A DNA stretch of 64,000 nt from Achatina immaculata (GCA_009760885.1 CM019708.1:16312090-16376089), one strand, 5' to 3'. Shown: positions 22,192 through 33,218, counted from the first letter of the stretch. A program made the numbers and translations. The notes: generated from the letters alone by a model not told the origin.

Positions 22192-23000
22192 ATGAAAGAA
22201 GAAAGCATTTTGGAATGAAACTAGACGCCATGACTAAAATATTAAACAAACGTGATATATTTATTAGTGATATGGCTATAAATGTTACACACGGTCATGT
22301 ATCAGTAAATAAAGTCAACAGTCAGACATTCACTGTGTATTATTGTACAGTCTAGTTGTTGGCTGCTGTATATAGCTCTGCTGACATAAAATTACAGTTC
22401 AACGTGTAACAGAATTGGATTTTTCAGAGTTTGTTCCCCTGCACTACTAGTTAAAAGTTAACGCCCTTGGTTGTTTCTGTAGTAATTAAAACATTTTGGG
22501 TGATCTCCATTGAGTTAACCATAGAGTCTTGACTTGCAAAAAGTTCACTTGCTGCGTGTGTTTCATACTAGCACGGGAACTGTCTGGAAGGTTTGTAAGG
22601 GGGTGAGTTTTGACCGCGAGATTCGATAGTCTTGTCTAACGCTCGGAAAGAGAAGAAGTTCTGTCCAGACTCTCGTGAGCAGAGATTTGTGTGTCGTTCA
22701 TCAGCGGAGATGTCCCGCATTTTTTGTATATTTTGTGGTAACCTACTGGCCATCTATACTCAGTGACAGTGTCTTGATGTCAGTTATTTAATCTCCGGCA
22801 GTATGAGTTATATGAAGTGGGTATTTTCCATCAACTACCATTCAGAGTCATCATCATCATCACGTTCCGTCATTAGACTAGTTTTTATGAACTGGACAGC
22901 GATCTGTCTGTTCTATTAAATGTCCTTAAGCTGAGGCTGGCCAGAACAGGGAGTTCCTGTCACGTGTTTACTATACAGAAGATTGCAGCTGTTTGTCAGA
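22192..23000. other. Probable intron, no feature recognised
   Basis: Unique-looking AT-rich sequence upstream of FReD copy 2. No exon, repeat family or regulatory site identified. Confidence 0.4.
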
Positions 23001-23004
23001 GTTG

Positions 23005-23215
23005 TGAATCCTGTCATCAGTGTTCTGTGACAGAACTTAGTCTCATCATCAGTGTTCTGTGACAGAACTTAGTCTCATCATCAGTGTTCTATGACAGGAC
23101 TTAGTCTCATCATCAGTGTTCTATGACAGAACTTAGTCTCATCTACAGTGTTCTATAACAGAACTTAGTCTCATCTTCAGTGTTCTATGACAGAACTTAG
23201 TCTCATCTTGGAACT
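23005..23215. repeat. 32-bp minisatellite with an internal inverted repeat
   Basis: About six to seven units of TCAGTGTTCTGTGACAGAAC followed by TTAGTCTCATCA. GTTCTG and CAGAAC form a hairpin with a TGA loop in each unit. Confidence 0.9.
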
Positions 23216-23397
23216 TTATATTATAAGTACTGTAATGAAGAGAGTCTCCGTACGTGCTCACTATTAAACTGAAACCAGGTTTTACATGTGAGGCTTTTTC
23301 TTATAGCGTTCTCCGTTGTCTCCTTCATGCACTAGAATCTTTCACTCTATCTTTCCGCTTTCAACCTTTGTTTTATTGTATTTACCCTCCCTCTTTA

Positions 23398-23462
23398 ATC
23401 CTTTTAAGTGCACACATGCACGCACACATACACACGCACGCATACACTCGCACACACGTACA
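23398..23462. repeat. CA-rich microsatellite
   Basis: Imperfect CA/CACG repeat. Frames running through it are not gene-like. Confidence 0.8.
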
Positions 23463-23511
23463 AATGTTCCTGTTGACGTCCTTTCAGTCCTGCCTTCCTT
23501 TAAACCAAAAG

Positions 23512-24427
23512 GATAAACTGATCCACCTTCCACTGACTTTCTCTAAACTAATGTAAGTCTATAAACTGATCCACCTTCCACTGACATTCTCTAAACTAAT
23601 GTAAGTCTATAAACTGATCCACCTTCCACTGACTTTCTCTAAACTAATGTAAGTCTATAAACTGATCCACCTTCCACTGACTTTCTCTAAACTAATGTAA
23701 GTCTATAAACTGATCCACCTTCCACTGACTTTCTCTAAACTAATGTAAGTCTATAAACTGATACACCTTCCACTGACTTTCTCTAAACTAATGTAAGTCT
23801 ATAAACTGATACACCTTCCAATGACATTCTCTAAACTAATGTAAGTCTATAAACTGATCCACCTTCCACTGACATTCTCTAAACTAATGTAAGTCTATAA
23901 ACTGATCCACCTTCCACTGACTTTCTCTAAACTAATGTAAGTCTATAAGCTAATTCACCTTCCACAGACTTTCTCTAACCTAATGTAAGTCTATAAACTG
24001 ATCCACCTTCTGCTGACTTTCTCTTACCTAATGTAAGTCTATAAACTGATCCACCTTCCATTGACTTTCTCTAACCTAATGTAAGTCTATAAACTAATCC
24101 ACCTTCCACTGACATTCTCTAAACTAATGTGAGTCTATAAACTGATCCACTTTCCACAGACTTTCTCTAACCTAATGTAAGTCTATAAACTTACCCACCT
24201 TCCACAGACTTTCTCTTGCCTAATGTAAGTCTATAAACTGATCCACCTTCCACTGACATTCTCTAAACTAATGTAAGTCTATAAACTGATGCACTTTCCA
24301 CAGACTTTCTCTAACCTAATGTAAGTCTATAAACTGATCCACCTTCCACTGACTTTCTCTAACCTAATGTAAGTCTATAAACTGATCCACTTTCCACTGA
24401 GTTTCTCTAACCTAATGCAACTCTACA
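23512..24427. repeat. 48-bp minisatellite, about 19 copies
   Basis: The unit is CTGATCCACCTTCCACTGAC with TTTCTCTAAACTAATGTAAG and TCTATAAA. Each unit has a pyrimidine-rich stretch, a CTAA(A/C)-like motif and ATGTAAGT, which matches a splice-donor consensus. Confidence 0.93.
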
Positions 24428-24532
24428 AAAGCTGGAAGCTGAGTCCACTTATTTATTTTCACTATATTTATTCATCTAGCGGTTCCTAAGCTGTAGTCCC
24501 AGGTTCTGTTATCGGAGTGCTAGCTGCTGCAC

Positions 24533-25099
24533 TAATAACTAATAATGGAGAAACAATGAGGGAAATTAAAAGGAGGACATCTATCGCTCTTCAGAAAGTA
24601 AAACAAATAAGGAATCTATGGAGAGGAACAGACAGAACTACAAAAATAAGATTTTTAAGGGCATGCATCTTTCCCATCGCAACATATGCCTGTGAGACCT
24701 GGACACTTAACAAAACAGCTGAGAAACACATAAATGCCTTTTAATACAAATGCTACAGAAGAGTTCTCCAAATATCATGGACACAAAAAAGAACAAATAT
24801 ATCTATACTACAAGAGCTTAATATTGAGGAAGGCTGGCTAGTAAATTTAAAGAGAGAAAACTTAAATATTTTGGACACATTAAACGTCATGATAATTTAG
24901 AGAAGACCGTATTGGAAAGATACATAATGGGAAAAAGAAAGAGAGGAAGACCAAAAAGAAGATGGCTGCAAGACAACGCTGACGATCTGCAAATGGACGC
25001 AGCAGCAGCAGGCCATCTTGCTCACAACCGAGAGGCCTACAGGAGTGCTGTTTGGGAGGCAAAGTTCCGCAAGGGACATGCAAATGAGTGAATGAATGA
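24533..25099 (+). mobile_element. LINE D fragment (567 bp, 5'-truncated)
   Basis: Encodes the C-terminal part: NNGETMREIKRRTSIALQK, FLRACIFPIATYACETWTLN, a stop at 24742-24744 (TAA), then KRKRGRPKRRW near 24930 in another frame. It ends in a (TGAA)n tail. A perfect 11-bp target duplication AGCTGCTGCAC flanks it (24522-24532 and 25100-25110). Confidence 0.93.
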
Positions 25100-25110
25100 A
25101 GCTGCTGCAC

Positions 25111-25384
25111 AGAAACAGACCATGGAATTGCGATTGTCTTCCGCAAGTCATATGCTATTTGAAAAGTGATACTTGAATGTAGAACTGATGAAAACTACTG
25201 ATCTATTATATATTTCTACTTGCTTCCGCTATCTGATAGCACACATAACACATAACAATTGTATAAAACATTGCATTAAGTCTCATCAAACAAAGCTGCT
25301 GTTATATTTTATGTTTTATGTTAGCATATCTTTACTGGGTTACCTGTTTTCAGATATTTAATTAAGAATATGTATATCAGGCAT
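25111..25384. other. Unassigned AT-rich sequence
   Basis: No feature recognised. Confidence 0.4.
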
Positions 25385-25645
25385 TAGTATGTCTCTTGTG
25401 GAACTTTGCTACCTTAACAGCTCTCCTGAAGGTTGTAAGTAAGATGCCCTGCTGCTGATGCGTCCATGTGCAGATTATCAACGATGTCTTGCAGCCATCT
25501 TCGCCTTGGTCTTCCTCTCTTTCTTTTTCTCATTATGCACCCTTCTAAGGCTGCTTTCTCTAAATTCTCCTGACGTTTAATGTGTCCAAAATATTTAAAT
25601 TTTCTCTATATAATCTTCCCTACTAGTCAACCTTCTTGTAGTTTT
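25385..25645 (-). mobile_element. LINE D 3'-end fragment
   Basis: Minus-strand copy of the last roughly 260 bases of LINE D, divergent (for example GATGCCCTGCTGCTGATGCG) and lacking a clear (ATTC)n tail. Older than the copy at 18.9 kb. Confidence 0.85.
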
Positions 25646-25699
25646 TTTAACATGTAGAAATTCATGTAATGTGCTAAGTTAACTAAATGCTGACCAGAT

Positions 25700-25835
25700 A
25701 CCAGCAAATTTCTTTGTTTCTCACTACTTGCAGTAGCCTCTCTTCAGTTCTGGGCTGTATTTTGTTCAATTATGTATTTAGTTTGGTACTTTATATTTGT
25801 TGCAATTAGAAAAATTGTTAGAGCAGCTGTAAAGA
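25700..25835. repeat. Unclassified dispersed repeat, copy 1
   Basis: Aligns by eye with 26870-27000 (shared TTGTTTCTCA, GCAGTAGCC, and TTAGTTTG). Purpose unknown. Confidence 0.55.
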
Positions 25836-26029
25836 AATCGTGGGGTACCTTTCTACGTGGGCAACGTACGTTCTCTCTACTCTACTATTGCCTGACTTTA
25901 CTCAGCCTGAACATACGGTCACTTGAAATTTTCTTACTGCTGAGTTTAGATTTTCATCCTTAGTACTATCTAGTGTGCTGACGACATATAGTCGAGATTT
26001 TCACTCTGTCAAAACAGTTGAGCTCTATT

Positions 26030-26322
26030 TCATTCGTCGTCTGTCTTCGTTGTCTATCTTCGTTGTCTATCTTCGTCGTCTATCTTCGTTGTCTATCTTC
26101 GTTGTCTATCTTCGTTGTCTATCTTCGTCGTCTATCTTCGTTGTCTATCTTCGTCGTCTATCTTCGTTGTCTATCTTCGTCGTCTATCTTCGTTGTCTGT
26201 CTTCATTGTCTATCTTCGTTGTCTGTCTTCATTGTCTATCTTCGTTGTCTGTCTTCATTGTCTATCTTCGTCATCTATCTTCGTCGTCTACCTTCGTCGT
26301 CTGTCTTCGTCGTCTGTTTACT
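26030..26322. repeat. 12-bp minisatellite, about 24 copies
   Basis: Units TTCGTTGTCTAT or TTCGTCGTCTAT with TGTCTTCATTG variants. Three overlapping open frames here are products of the 12-base period. Confidence 0.93.
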
Positions 26323-26869
26323 ACGCACTCATAGATCAGCTTCCCAGGACCGGACAGTCTCTCTGTGGCAAACATCAAAGTAGCAGCAAAGTCAGTTAAA
26401 ATAGCTTTATTTGTGCATGGAATGATAACGGCGATGACGATGACTGGAAAATACAGTGACAGTAACGGTCCAAGAAACGTGACATGACGATAACACTAAT
26501 TCAAGACAACATTTAGTATTCCATGCATCTACATATGTCGAAGGACTTCAACGCCAACATAATTCTACAACATATTAAGTTCCCTACTCTACACTACAAA
26601 AACTACATCCTACCCTGACAAAACTAAGACACAGACTGACTACCAAAAGTCTAACTTCAGCTTTCTTGATCATGTGATCACTCTCTCATATCTGAGCTCC
26701 ATGTCCAGTCCGTGATATACAAGCAACTGAGTTAAAAGGAGGGGGGGGGGGGAGATGAAATGTAAACAATTAGTTACTAATTTTGTGGAACATAACCTTC
26801 TTTTTCCAAGCTTTTCATTTCCAAGATGACTTATCTAACTTTCTATCTTTAAAAAATCACTATACTGTT
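26323..26869. other. Unassigned sequence with a G run
   Basis: A homopolymer G run near 26742-26754. No gene or repeat family recognised. Confidence 0.4.
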
Positions 26870-27000
26870 ATTTTGTTTCTCAGCATCGGCAGTAGCCACC
26901 TTTCTAGTTTTGGCCGCATTTTGAGTTTTGTTGAATTAGGTTAATTTAGTTTGTTACCTTATATGTTTTTATAATTATTGCTGTTACATCAGCTGTTCCC
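26870..27000. repeat. Unclassified dispersed repeat, copy 2
   Basis: Partner of 25700-25835. It is followed by CAGCTGTTCCCAAACC, which resembles hAT-type ends. The far end near 27185-27206 (GAGAATCCTTGTG) could pair with it, but no 8-bp target duplication is visible. Confidence 0.45.
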
Positions 27001-27206
27001 AAACCACATACTTGCGTCCGCCCACCCCACCCCACAAAAAAATGGGAAAAACCTATTTTTCTTGTTAAGCTGATTGTGATTCTGTCTGTCACTTTCTTTA
27101 TCTCACTGCTGCCCACCACACCCCTCCATCCTCCATCCCCCCCTCCTCGGGATTTCCCAAAGCCTATAGGCGGGAGGTACGGCCAAATTTGAGAATCCTT
27201 GTGTTA

Positions 27207-27915
27207 GTGGACAGAACGGCCATACTTTGAACATCAAAAAGACAGAGACTATGGTTATATCTAAGAAACAGAATCCACCAGTATGCAGTATAAAATTAAA
27301 CGGAACTATTCTAAACCAGGTGCAGAAATTCAAATAGCTTGGAGCAGTAATAACTTCAGATGGGAAATGCAGAACAGAAATTAGGAACAGAATAGGCCAA
27401 GCAAAGACTGCATTTCAGAGAATGAGAAACATATTATCAAACATATCCTTATCAATGAATGTTAGAAAACGAGTCCTAAAATGCTATATTGAACCTATCT
27501 TGTTATATGGAAGTGAATCATGGACAATAGGCAAGTCTGTAAAAAAATCACTGGAAGCAGCAGAAATGTGATTTATTAGAAGAATGTTGCGAATCCCCTG
27601 GACAGCAAAAATAACTAATGAAGAATGTTTGAGAAGAGCTGGAGATAGAAAAAAATATTGTCAAAAGATAAGAGAGAGACAATGTACTTTCATAGGACAT
27701 ACAATGAGAAGAGGGGGCATTGAAAATATTATAACAACAAGAAAAATAGAGGGAAGAAGTGCCAGGAGAAAATCAAGAGAAATGATACTGGACAGTCTGA
27801 CGGGATGATGTGAGAGGAGATCACCAACTGAGCTAATGGCCTGCACGATGGATCGTGTACTCTGGAGAAGCATAATAGCCAACGCCAGTCAGCACGGCAC
27901 CTGATGATGATGATG
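27207..27915 (+). mobile_element. LINE E1: 5'-truncated RTE-like LINE
   Basis: Starts inside the RT (KKTETMVISKKQN) and runs through the thumb and C-terminal domain (FIRRMLRIPWTAKITNEEC, RQCTFIGHTMRRGG) to a (GATGAT)n tail at 27902-27913. It carries a TGA at 27569-27571 where copy E3 has Trp, and a frame break before 27584. It is closely similar to the end of E2. Confidence 0.88.
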
Positions 27916-28224
27916 TTTTAGATCAATGTTTCTCAATGTTTTTTTCGTGTTTCCCGTTGAACACTCTTCTCAGTGCTCCTCACCGTATACTATATAAAAC
28001 ATTTGTGATTTATTTGTCGGTTACATTTAGCGTCCCATGGCTAAAGTGTTCTGTGAGGGTCCCGCTGAGAAACTTGAACACTGACAATCATCAACAACTC
28101 ACCATTCTTTGCTGAGCCAATGAACCTGGATTACTGGGCATTCGTAATTCTGAGAGCACGTGACATAAACAATGAGTATCACTACCGGTGTGAGACAAGA
28201 CAGCAAAGTTCATGTACCACTTAC

Positions 28225-28344
28225 TTGTGAAGTGAGGTCATGAATAACGTCATTTCCAATCCAGAAGTCGGTGTCTGGAGTTCCAAACCCGTTCTTGTAA
28301 TCTGTCCAGTTTCTGTAGAAGTCCACGTCACCTTTTGTACGTCT
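28225..28344 (-). CDS. Fibrinogen-related protein, internal exon
   Basis: Too short for ordinary ORF listing. Read on the minus strand, an acceptor TTATAG (28350-28345) precedes [20 protein letters not shown], then [15 protein letters not shown], and a donor GTAAGTGG starts at 28224. These are the standard DFYRNW-YK-GFG and FW(I/L)GN segments of the fibrinogen domain. The exon ends on a full codon, which suits the phase-0 start (GY-ELR) of the terminal exons at 22191 and 13074. The exon 5' to it (Gly/Trp-rich GGGWTV region) was not found in this window. LINE E, mariner and LINE B2 lie in or beyond the upstream intron. Confidence 0.9.
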
Positions 28345-28615
28345 CTATAATTTCACAGAAGATAATTTCAGAAATTTACATGTAGTTTTGCTAAGAAATA
28401 GTTGGATATAGAAAACTGATGACCAAATTGAGATAAGGAGATAGATAAGGCTGACAAATAGACAGACTGATGGATAGACAGACATGTAGATTTTTTATTT
28501 ACTGCAAAAATCTAATGCGAATTTATAGTAGATAGGCAGCAGAGGACACACAAACACATATAAAGAACAAATATAGTTCAAGAACTATTCAAAAAGGTTG
28601 ATAGTTAAAGAAGGT
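28345..28615 (-). other. Intron upstream of the FReD internal exon
   Basis: AT-rich with a weak pyrimidine tract before the acceptor. Nothing else recognised. Confidence 0.45.
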
Positions 28616-28619
28616 TAAA

Positions 28620-28865
28620 CAGAGAAAACTTAAATATTTTGGACATATTTTAAAACATGAGAATTTGGAGAAGACAATTTTGGAAGGGTACATAATGGGA
28701 AAAGAAAAGAGAGGAAGACCAAGTCGAAGATGGCTGCAAGACATCGCTGATGATCTGAGAACGGACGCATAAGCAGCAGGCCATCTTGCTTACAACCGAG
28801 AGGCCTACAGGAGAGTTGTTAGGGAGGCAAATTTCCCCAAGGGACACGCAAATAACTGACTGAGT
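28620..28865 (+). mobile_element. LINE D 3'-end fragment
   Basis: Last roughly 240 bases of LINE D on the plus strand (AGAGAAAACTTAAATATTTT to AAGGGACACGCAAATAACTG). Only a short A-rich flanking match (AAACAG) is seen. Confidence 0.85.
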
Positions 28866-28908
28866 AAAACAGTATTCCGTTCTGTTTGATCTACTGAATA
28901 CTAACGTA

Positions 28909-30216
28909 CGAGGGGCGTTCAGAAAGTAATGGACCATATCGTTTTGTTTCAGCTAATAATGAAGGTAGAAGCATGATATTTTGGACACTTTAAATATGTC
29001 TGAACCAAACTGCACCGCAACCAGCCAAAAAATATGGCTGCACTAACCGTTGAAATGGAACGTGTTAGCAACTTGCGGTATAAGCAGCGAATTGTGATAG
29101 AATTTCTCGTTTAAGAGAAGAAAACTGTTGTGAACATTCACAAGCGCCTATGTGATGTGTATGGAAGTTTTGTAGTCGACAGGAGTACAGTCAGTCGCTG
29201 GATTCAGAGAATCAAAGAATCAATATACGAGATAAGGAGCTGCATAATCGGCCGCGCTCTGGACGTCCTGCTACAGCCACCAAGACAGAAATGTTGAACT
29301 GCGCTCAGAGCATTATCTTACTGATAGGCGTATCACTACTCAACAATTGGCCTTAAAGCTGTCAGTCAGCAATTGTAGTGCAAATGCAGTTATAAAAGCT
29401 CTCGAATTTTCTAAGGTTTGTGCAAGATGGGTTCCTCGAAGTCTCACAAATGACCATCGATTGCAAAGGAATGCATTTTCTTCTGAATTGTTGTCGCATT
29501 TCAATGCTGATGGAGAGAACTTTTTGACTAAGATCATAACAGGTGACGAAACCTGGCCACATCATTTTGAACCCGAGACAAAAAGACAGACAATGGAGTG
29601 GCATCATCGGAATCATTACAAAGAAAGAAATTCAAGACAACTCCTTCAGCTGGAAAGGTCATGATCACTATCTTTTGGGACATTGAAGGTGTGGTTCATG
29701 TGGATGTTATGCCAAGAGGAGAGACAATCATTTCGCACGCTTACATTAAGACATTGAAAAAAACTCAATCAGCGTTTTCGCAGAGTTCGGGTGGACAAGA
29801 ATCCAGCAGACCTGCTTCTCCTTCACGACAATGCACGCCCTCACACAAGTCTGGCAACATAGGAAGCAATCACCAAATTGGGGTGGACTGTACTACCCCA
29901 TCTGCCATAAAGTCCCGATTTGGCACTCTCTGATTTCCATCTGTTTGATCCACTTAAAGATGCACTTCGAGGGGTAAGATCTGAAGATGACGAAGGAGTG
30001 ATTCATGCAGAGAAGAAACGGCAACATAATCAAGAGAAAATCTAATACGGACTAAGAATGCGTGCAATTGTTTCGCCCATGGCGTAAAGCCGTACAATTT
30101 GATGGGGATTATGTTTACATGACGTATCCATGTATATTGTGTATACATTTCATGCTTTTTGAATAAATAGCTCCTGAGAAAAACGATTTCGTGCATTACT
30201 TTCTGAACGCCCCTCG
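28909..30216 (+). mobile_element. Mariner-family DNA transposon, 1308 bp
   Basis: The ends are inverted repeats beginning CGAGGGGCGTTCAGAAAGTA and continuing ATG. The left flank is TA (28907-28908). The right flank is CA, consistent with a mutated TA target duplication. Length is typical for mariner. The body holds one decayed transposase gene. Because the inverted repeats are almost perfect while the gene is broken, mobility would depend on transposase from elsewhere. Confidence 0.95.
29034..29990 (+). pseudogene. Mariner transposase, DD34D type (broken)
   Basis: Starts MAALTVEMERVSNLRYKQR with an early stop (TAA near 29112). The helix-turn-helix region reads VVDRSTVSRWIQRIK. Catalytic motifs: GDETW (29542-29556), HDNARPHTS (Asp codon at 29827) and SPDLALSDFHLF (Asp codon at 29932). 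The second and third Asp are in one frame and exactly 34 codons apart, as in DD34D mariners, but two stops lie between them and frameshifts separate the first Asp. Cut-and-paste transposase by family; not functional as read. Confidence 0.93.
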
Positions 30217-30333
30217 CACTAGAAAAGATTTTTCTATTGTGTTTAAAGGTCAGAGGAACACTATAGATAAAAGCTAGTTACTCTCTCTCTCGCAGGATCA
30301 GATAAGACAGATTGATTTGAAAGATTACAGTTT

Positions 30334-31182
30334 GTGTTGTGTGAAACACTCAGAGAACAATACACCCAGGCACACTCCTTATTAATTAGAAAATTAGAAA
30401 AATTAGAAAATGTAAAGATGGAAATAGAAAGGATGAAGATCAACATATTAGGAATGAGTGAAGTTAGATGGACAGGTGCAGGGAAGATAAACTCAGATAA
30501 ATATACAATAATATATTCAGGAAGTGAGAAACATGAACGAGGAGTAGGAATTATATTTGATGATCAAACGGCAAGGACACTTGTAGGATATTTGAACATC
30601 TCGGACAGAGTCCTGCTAGCCCAACTGAAAGGACAACCAATAAACATAAATATTATACAAGTGTACACTCCAACATCTGAAAGTTCTGAAGAAGATGTAC
30701 AGATATTTTATAATGACATAGAGACAGCACTAAAACACACAAAGTCACATGAAGTTACCATAGTCATGGGAGATTTTAATGCCAAAGTTGGTAAAGGAAG
30801 AACTTCGGACATCGTTGGTGACTACGGACTGGGGGAGAGGAATGACAGAGGTTATAAATTAATTGAATGGGCAAGAATACACAGCCTGGTTATAGGAAAC
30901 ACCTGGTTTAAACAACATCCTCGAAGACTGGCATCGTGGCGCAGCCCAGACAAAAAGACATTTAACCAGATAGACTACATATTAATCAACAAACGATTCC
31001 AAAATGCATTACTGACAACAAAAATCATGTCAGGAGCTGACTGCAATAGTGACCATGATCTACTATGTGGAAAAGTTAGAATAAAGCTAAAGAAAGCAGG
31101 CAGAAAAGTGAGAAACATCAAACTGAATACAGAACTTCTTAAAAATGACCAAAAATGCGAGAACAATACAAAGTTATTATAG
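30334..31182 (+). pseudogene. LINE E2 endonuclease domain
   Basis: An open frame of 282 codons with a complete APE-type fold by motif: MKINILGMSEVRWTGAG (start of domain, Glu), VYTPTSESSEED, VMGDFNAKVGKG (catalytic GDFN), NTWFKQHPRRLASWRSPD, QIDYILIN (Asp-Tyr-Ile block) and GADCNSDHDLL (catalytic SDH). All catalytic blocks are present. The frame ends shortly after, and a frameshift at about 31155-31180 leads into the linker. RTE-type endonucleases nick target DNA for target-primed reverse transcription. Confidence 0.9.
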
Positions 31183-33169
31183 CAAATAGATACAATGCAA
31201 TAACAAAGATAAATAGTATAGATGAACAATGGGAAATGTTAAGAGATTCTATCCACCAAACTGTTAAGGAGATAATACCACCGAAAAAAGAAGCCCCTAA
31301 AAATAAATGGATGACAGACGACATCTTAGGACTGATGGACAAGAGGAGGAGGAGTAAAAATAACGAGGAATATTATATAGTAAGATAAATAAAGAAATAA
31401 GGCGCAAATGCAGAGAAGCAAAAGAAGTGTGGTTAAATGAACAGTGTAAACAGATAGAGGACTCTCATAATAAAGACAGCAAAAACATACACAAACGAAT
31501 TAATGAACTCACAGGCAGGAAAACAAAATATACCACAGGATGCCTGAAATCGAAAGAAGGTAAAATGTTAATGGGAAAAGAAGACATTGTGGACAGGTGG
31601 ACAGAGTATCTCGGTGAGCTATATGGAGGAGAAAGACCAGAATTAACACCAGATACTGAAAACTGTGATGGACCGCCAATACTTGAAGATGAAATCATAG
31701 ATGCCATCAAACACATGAAGAAAGGAAAAGCGACTGGGCCTGATAATATAACAATAGAAGAAATAGAGGCACTAGAGGAGACAGGAATAAAAATAAAATA
31801 ATAACTAAGTTACTGAATGACATTTACAACAGTGGTTATATTCCCAGTGACCTGATTAAATCCACGTTTATAGCACTACCAAAGAAACCAGGTGCAAAGG
31901 AATGTGACGATCACCGGACTATCAGCCTCTCATGTCACATAATGAAGCTACTTATGAGAATAATTATGAGAAGAACAAGGAAAAAGATAAAAATGGAAAT
32001 AGCAGATGAACAGTTTGGATCTGTTGAAGGAAAGGGAACACACAATGCCATTTATGCTTTACGAACACTAACAGAAAGAGCTTTAGAAATACAGAAAGAT
32101 CTCTACTTATGCTTCATTGATTACACCAAGGCATTTGACAAGGTGAAACATAATGAAATTATTAAAATGCTTGAAGACATCAATATAGACGGCAAAGACC
32201 TGAGGATTTTAAAACATTTATACTGGCAGCAAGAAGCAGCAGTTCGAGTTGAAAATAGAATTGGAAAATATCAACCTATAAAACAATGGATTGCGACAAG
32301 GATGTGTACTATCTCCAGACCTTTTTTCTCTGTACAGCGAGAATATTCTAAGAACAATCATCACAGAACCAGACATAAAAATTGGAGGATACAATATTAA
32401 CAACCTTCGGTATGCTGACGACACAGTACTGATAGCTGAGAACCAACAAGACCTGCAAAATCTCTTGGATAAAGTCGCCAAAGAAAGTGAACAGAAAGGC
32501 CTTACTTTGAACATCAAAAAGACAGAAACTATGGTTATATCTAAGAAACAGAATCCACCAGCATGCAGTATTAAATTAAACGGAACCATTCTAAAGCAGG
32601 TGCAGAAATTCAAATACATTGGAGCAGTAATAACTTCAGATGGGAAATGCACAACAGAAATAAGGAACAGAATAGGCCAAGCAAAGACTGCATTTCAGAG
32701 AATGAGAAACATATTAGCTAACACATCTTTATCAATGAATGTTAGAAAACGAGTCCTAAAATGCTATATTGAACCTATCTTGTTATATGGAAGTGAATCA
32801 TGGACAATAGGCAAGTCTGCACAAAAATCATTGGAAGCAGTAGAAATGTGATTTATTAGAAGAATGTTGCGAATCCCCTGGACAGCAAAAATAACTAATG
32901 AAGAATGTATGAGAAGAGCTGGAGAGACAAAAAACCTTGTCAAAAAGATAAGAGAGAGACAATGTACTTTCATAGGACATGCAATGAGAAGAGGGGGTAG
33001 TGAAAATATTATAACAACAGGAAAAATAGAAGGAAGACCAAGAGAAATGATACTGGACAGTCTGACGGGATGGTGTGAGAGGAGATCACCAACTGAACTG
33101 ATGGCCTGCATGAAGGATCGGGTACTCTGGAGAAGCATAACAGCCAACGCCAGTCGGCACGGCACCCGA

Positions 33170-33175
<6 letters not shown>
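31183..33175 (+). pseudogene. LINE E2 reverse transcriptase and C-terminal domain (broken)
   Basis: The linker (EQWEMLRDSIHQTVKEI) and fingers (KKGKATGPDNITIEE) are in separate frames. Then come EIADEQFGSVEGKGTHNAIY, motif A LCFIDYTKAFDKV, a frameshift near 32290, motif B RQGCVLSPDLFSLY, catalytic RYADDTVLIAE (about 32410), and thumb KYIGAVITSDGKC. A TGA at 32849-32851 replaces a Trp codon. The C-terminal part (GHAMRRGG, DSLTGWCERRSPTELM) then runs to 33171. The YADD box and motif A are intact, but the frames are not. Confidence 0.9.

Positions 33176-33218
<43 letters not shown>
33173..33218. repeat. (TA)n microsatellite
   Basis: About 22 TA repeats joining the end of LINE E2 to the 34-bp array. 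Confidence 0.95.

Larger units (their letters stand above)
30250..33175 (+). mobile_element. LINE E2: nearly complete RTE-like LINE, decayed
   Basis: Runs from an apparent 5' region at about 30250 through endonuclease, RT and C-terminal domain to ACGGCACCCGATG, then enters an (AT)n tract in place of the usual (GATGAT)n tail. The coding region is split into at least five frames. This is the longest copy of family E in the window; E1 and E3 are truncated. Confidence 0.9.

Noticed and set aside
23005..24427. CRISPR-like array
   Set aside because: Units are contiguous tandem repeats without unique spacers, in animal DNA.
25975..26399. Ser/Leu/Val repeat proteins
   Set aside because: 12-bp minisatellite read in three frames.
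27921..28090. Small hAT-like MITE (CAATGTTTCTCAATG ... AACTTGAACACTG)
   Set aside because: Ends resemble each other only loosely and no 8-bp target duplication is present.
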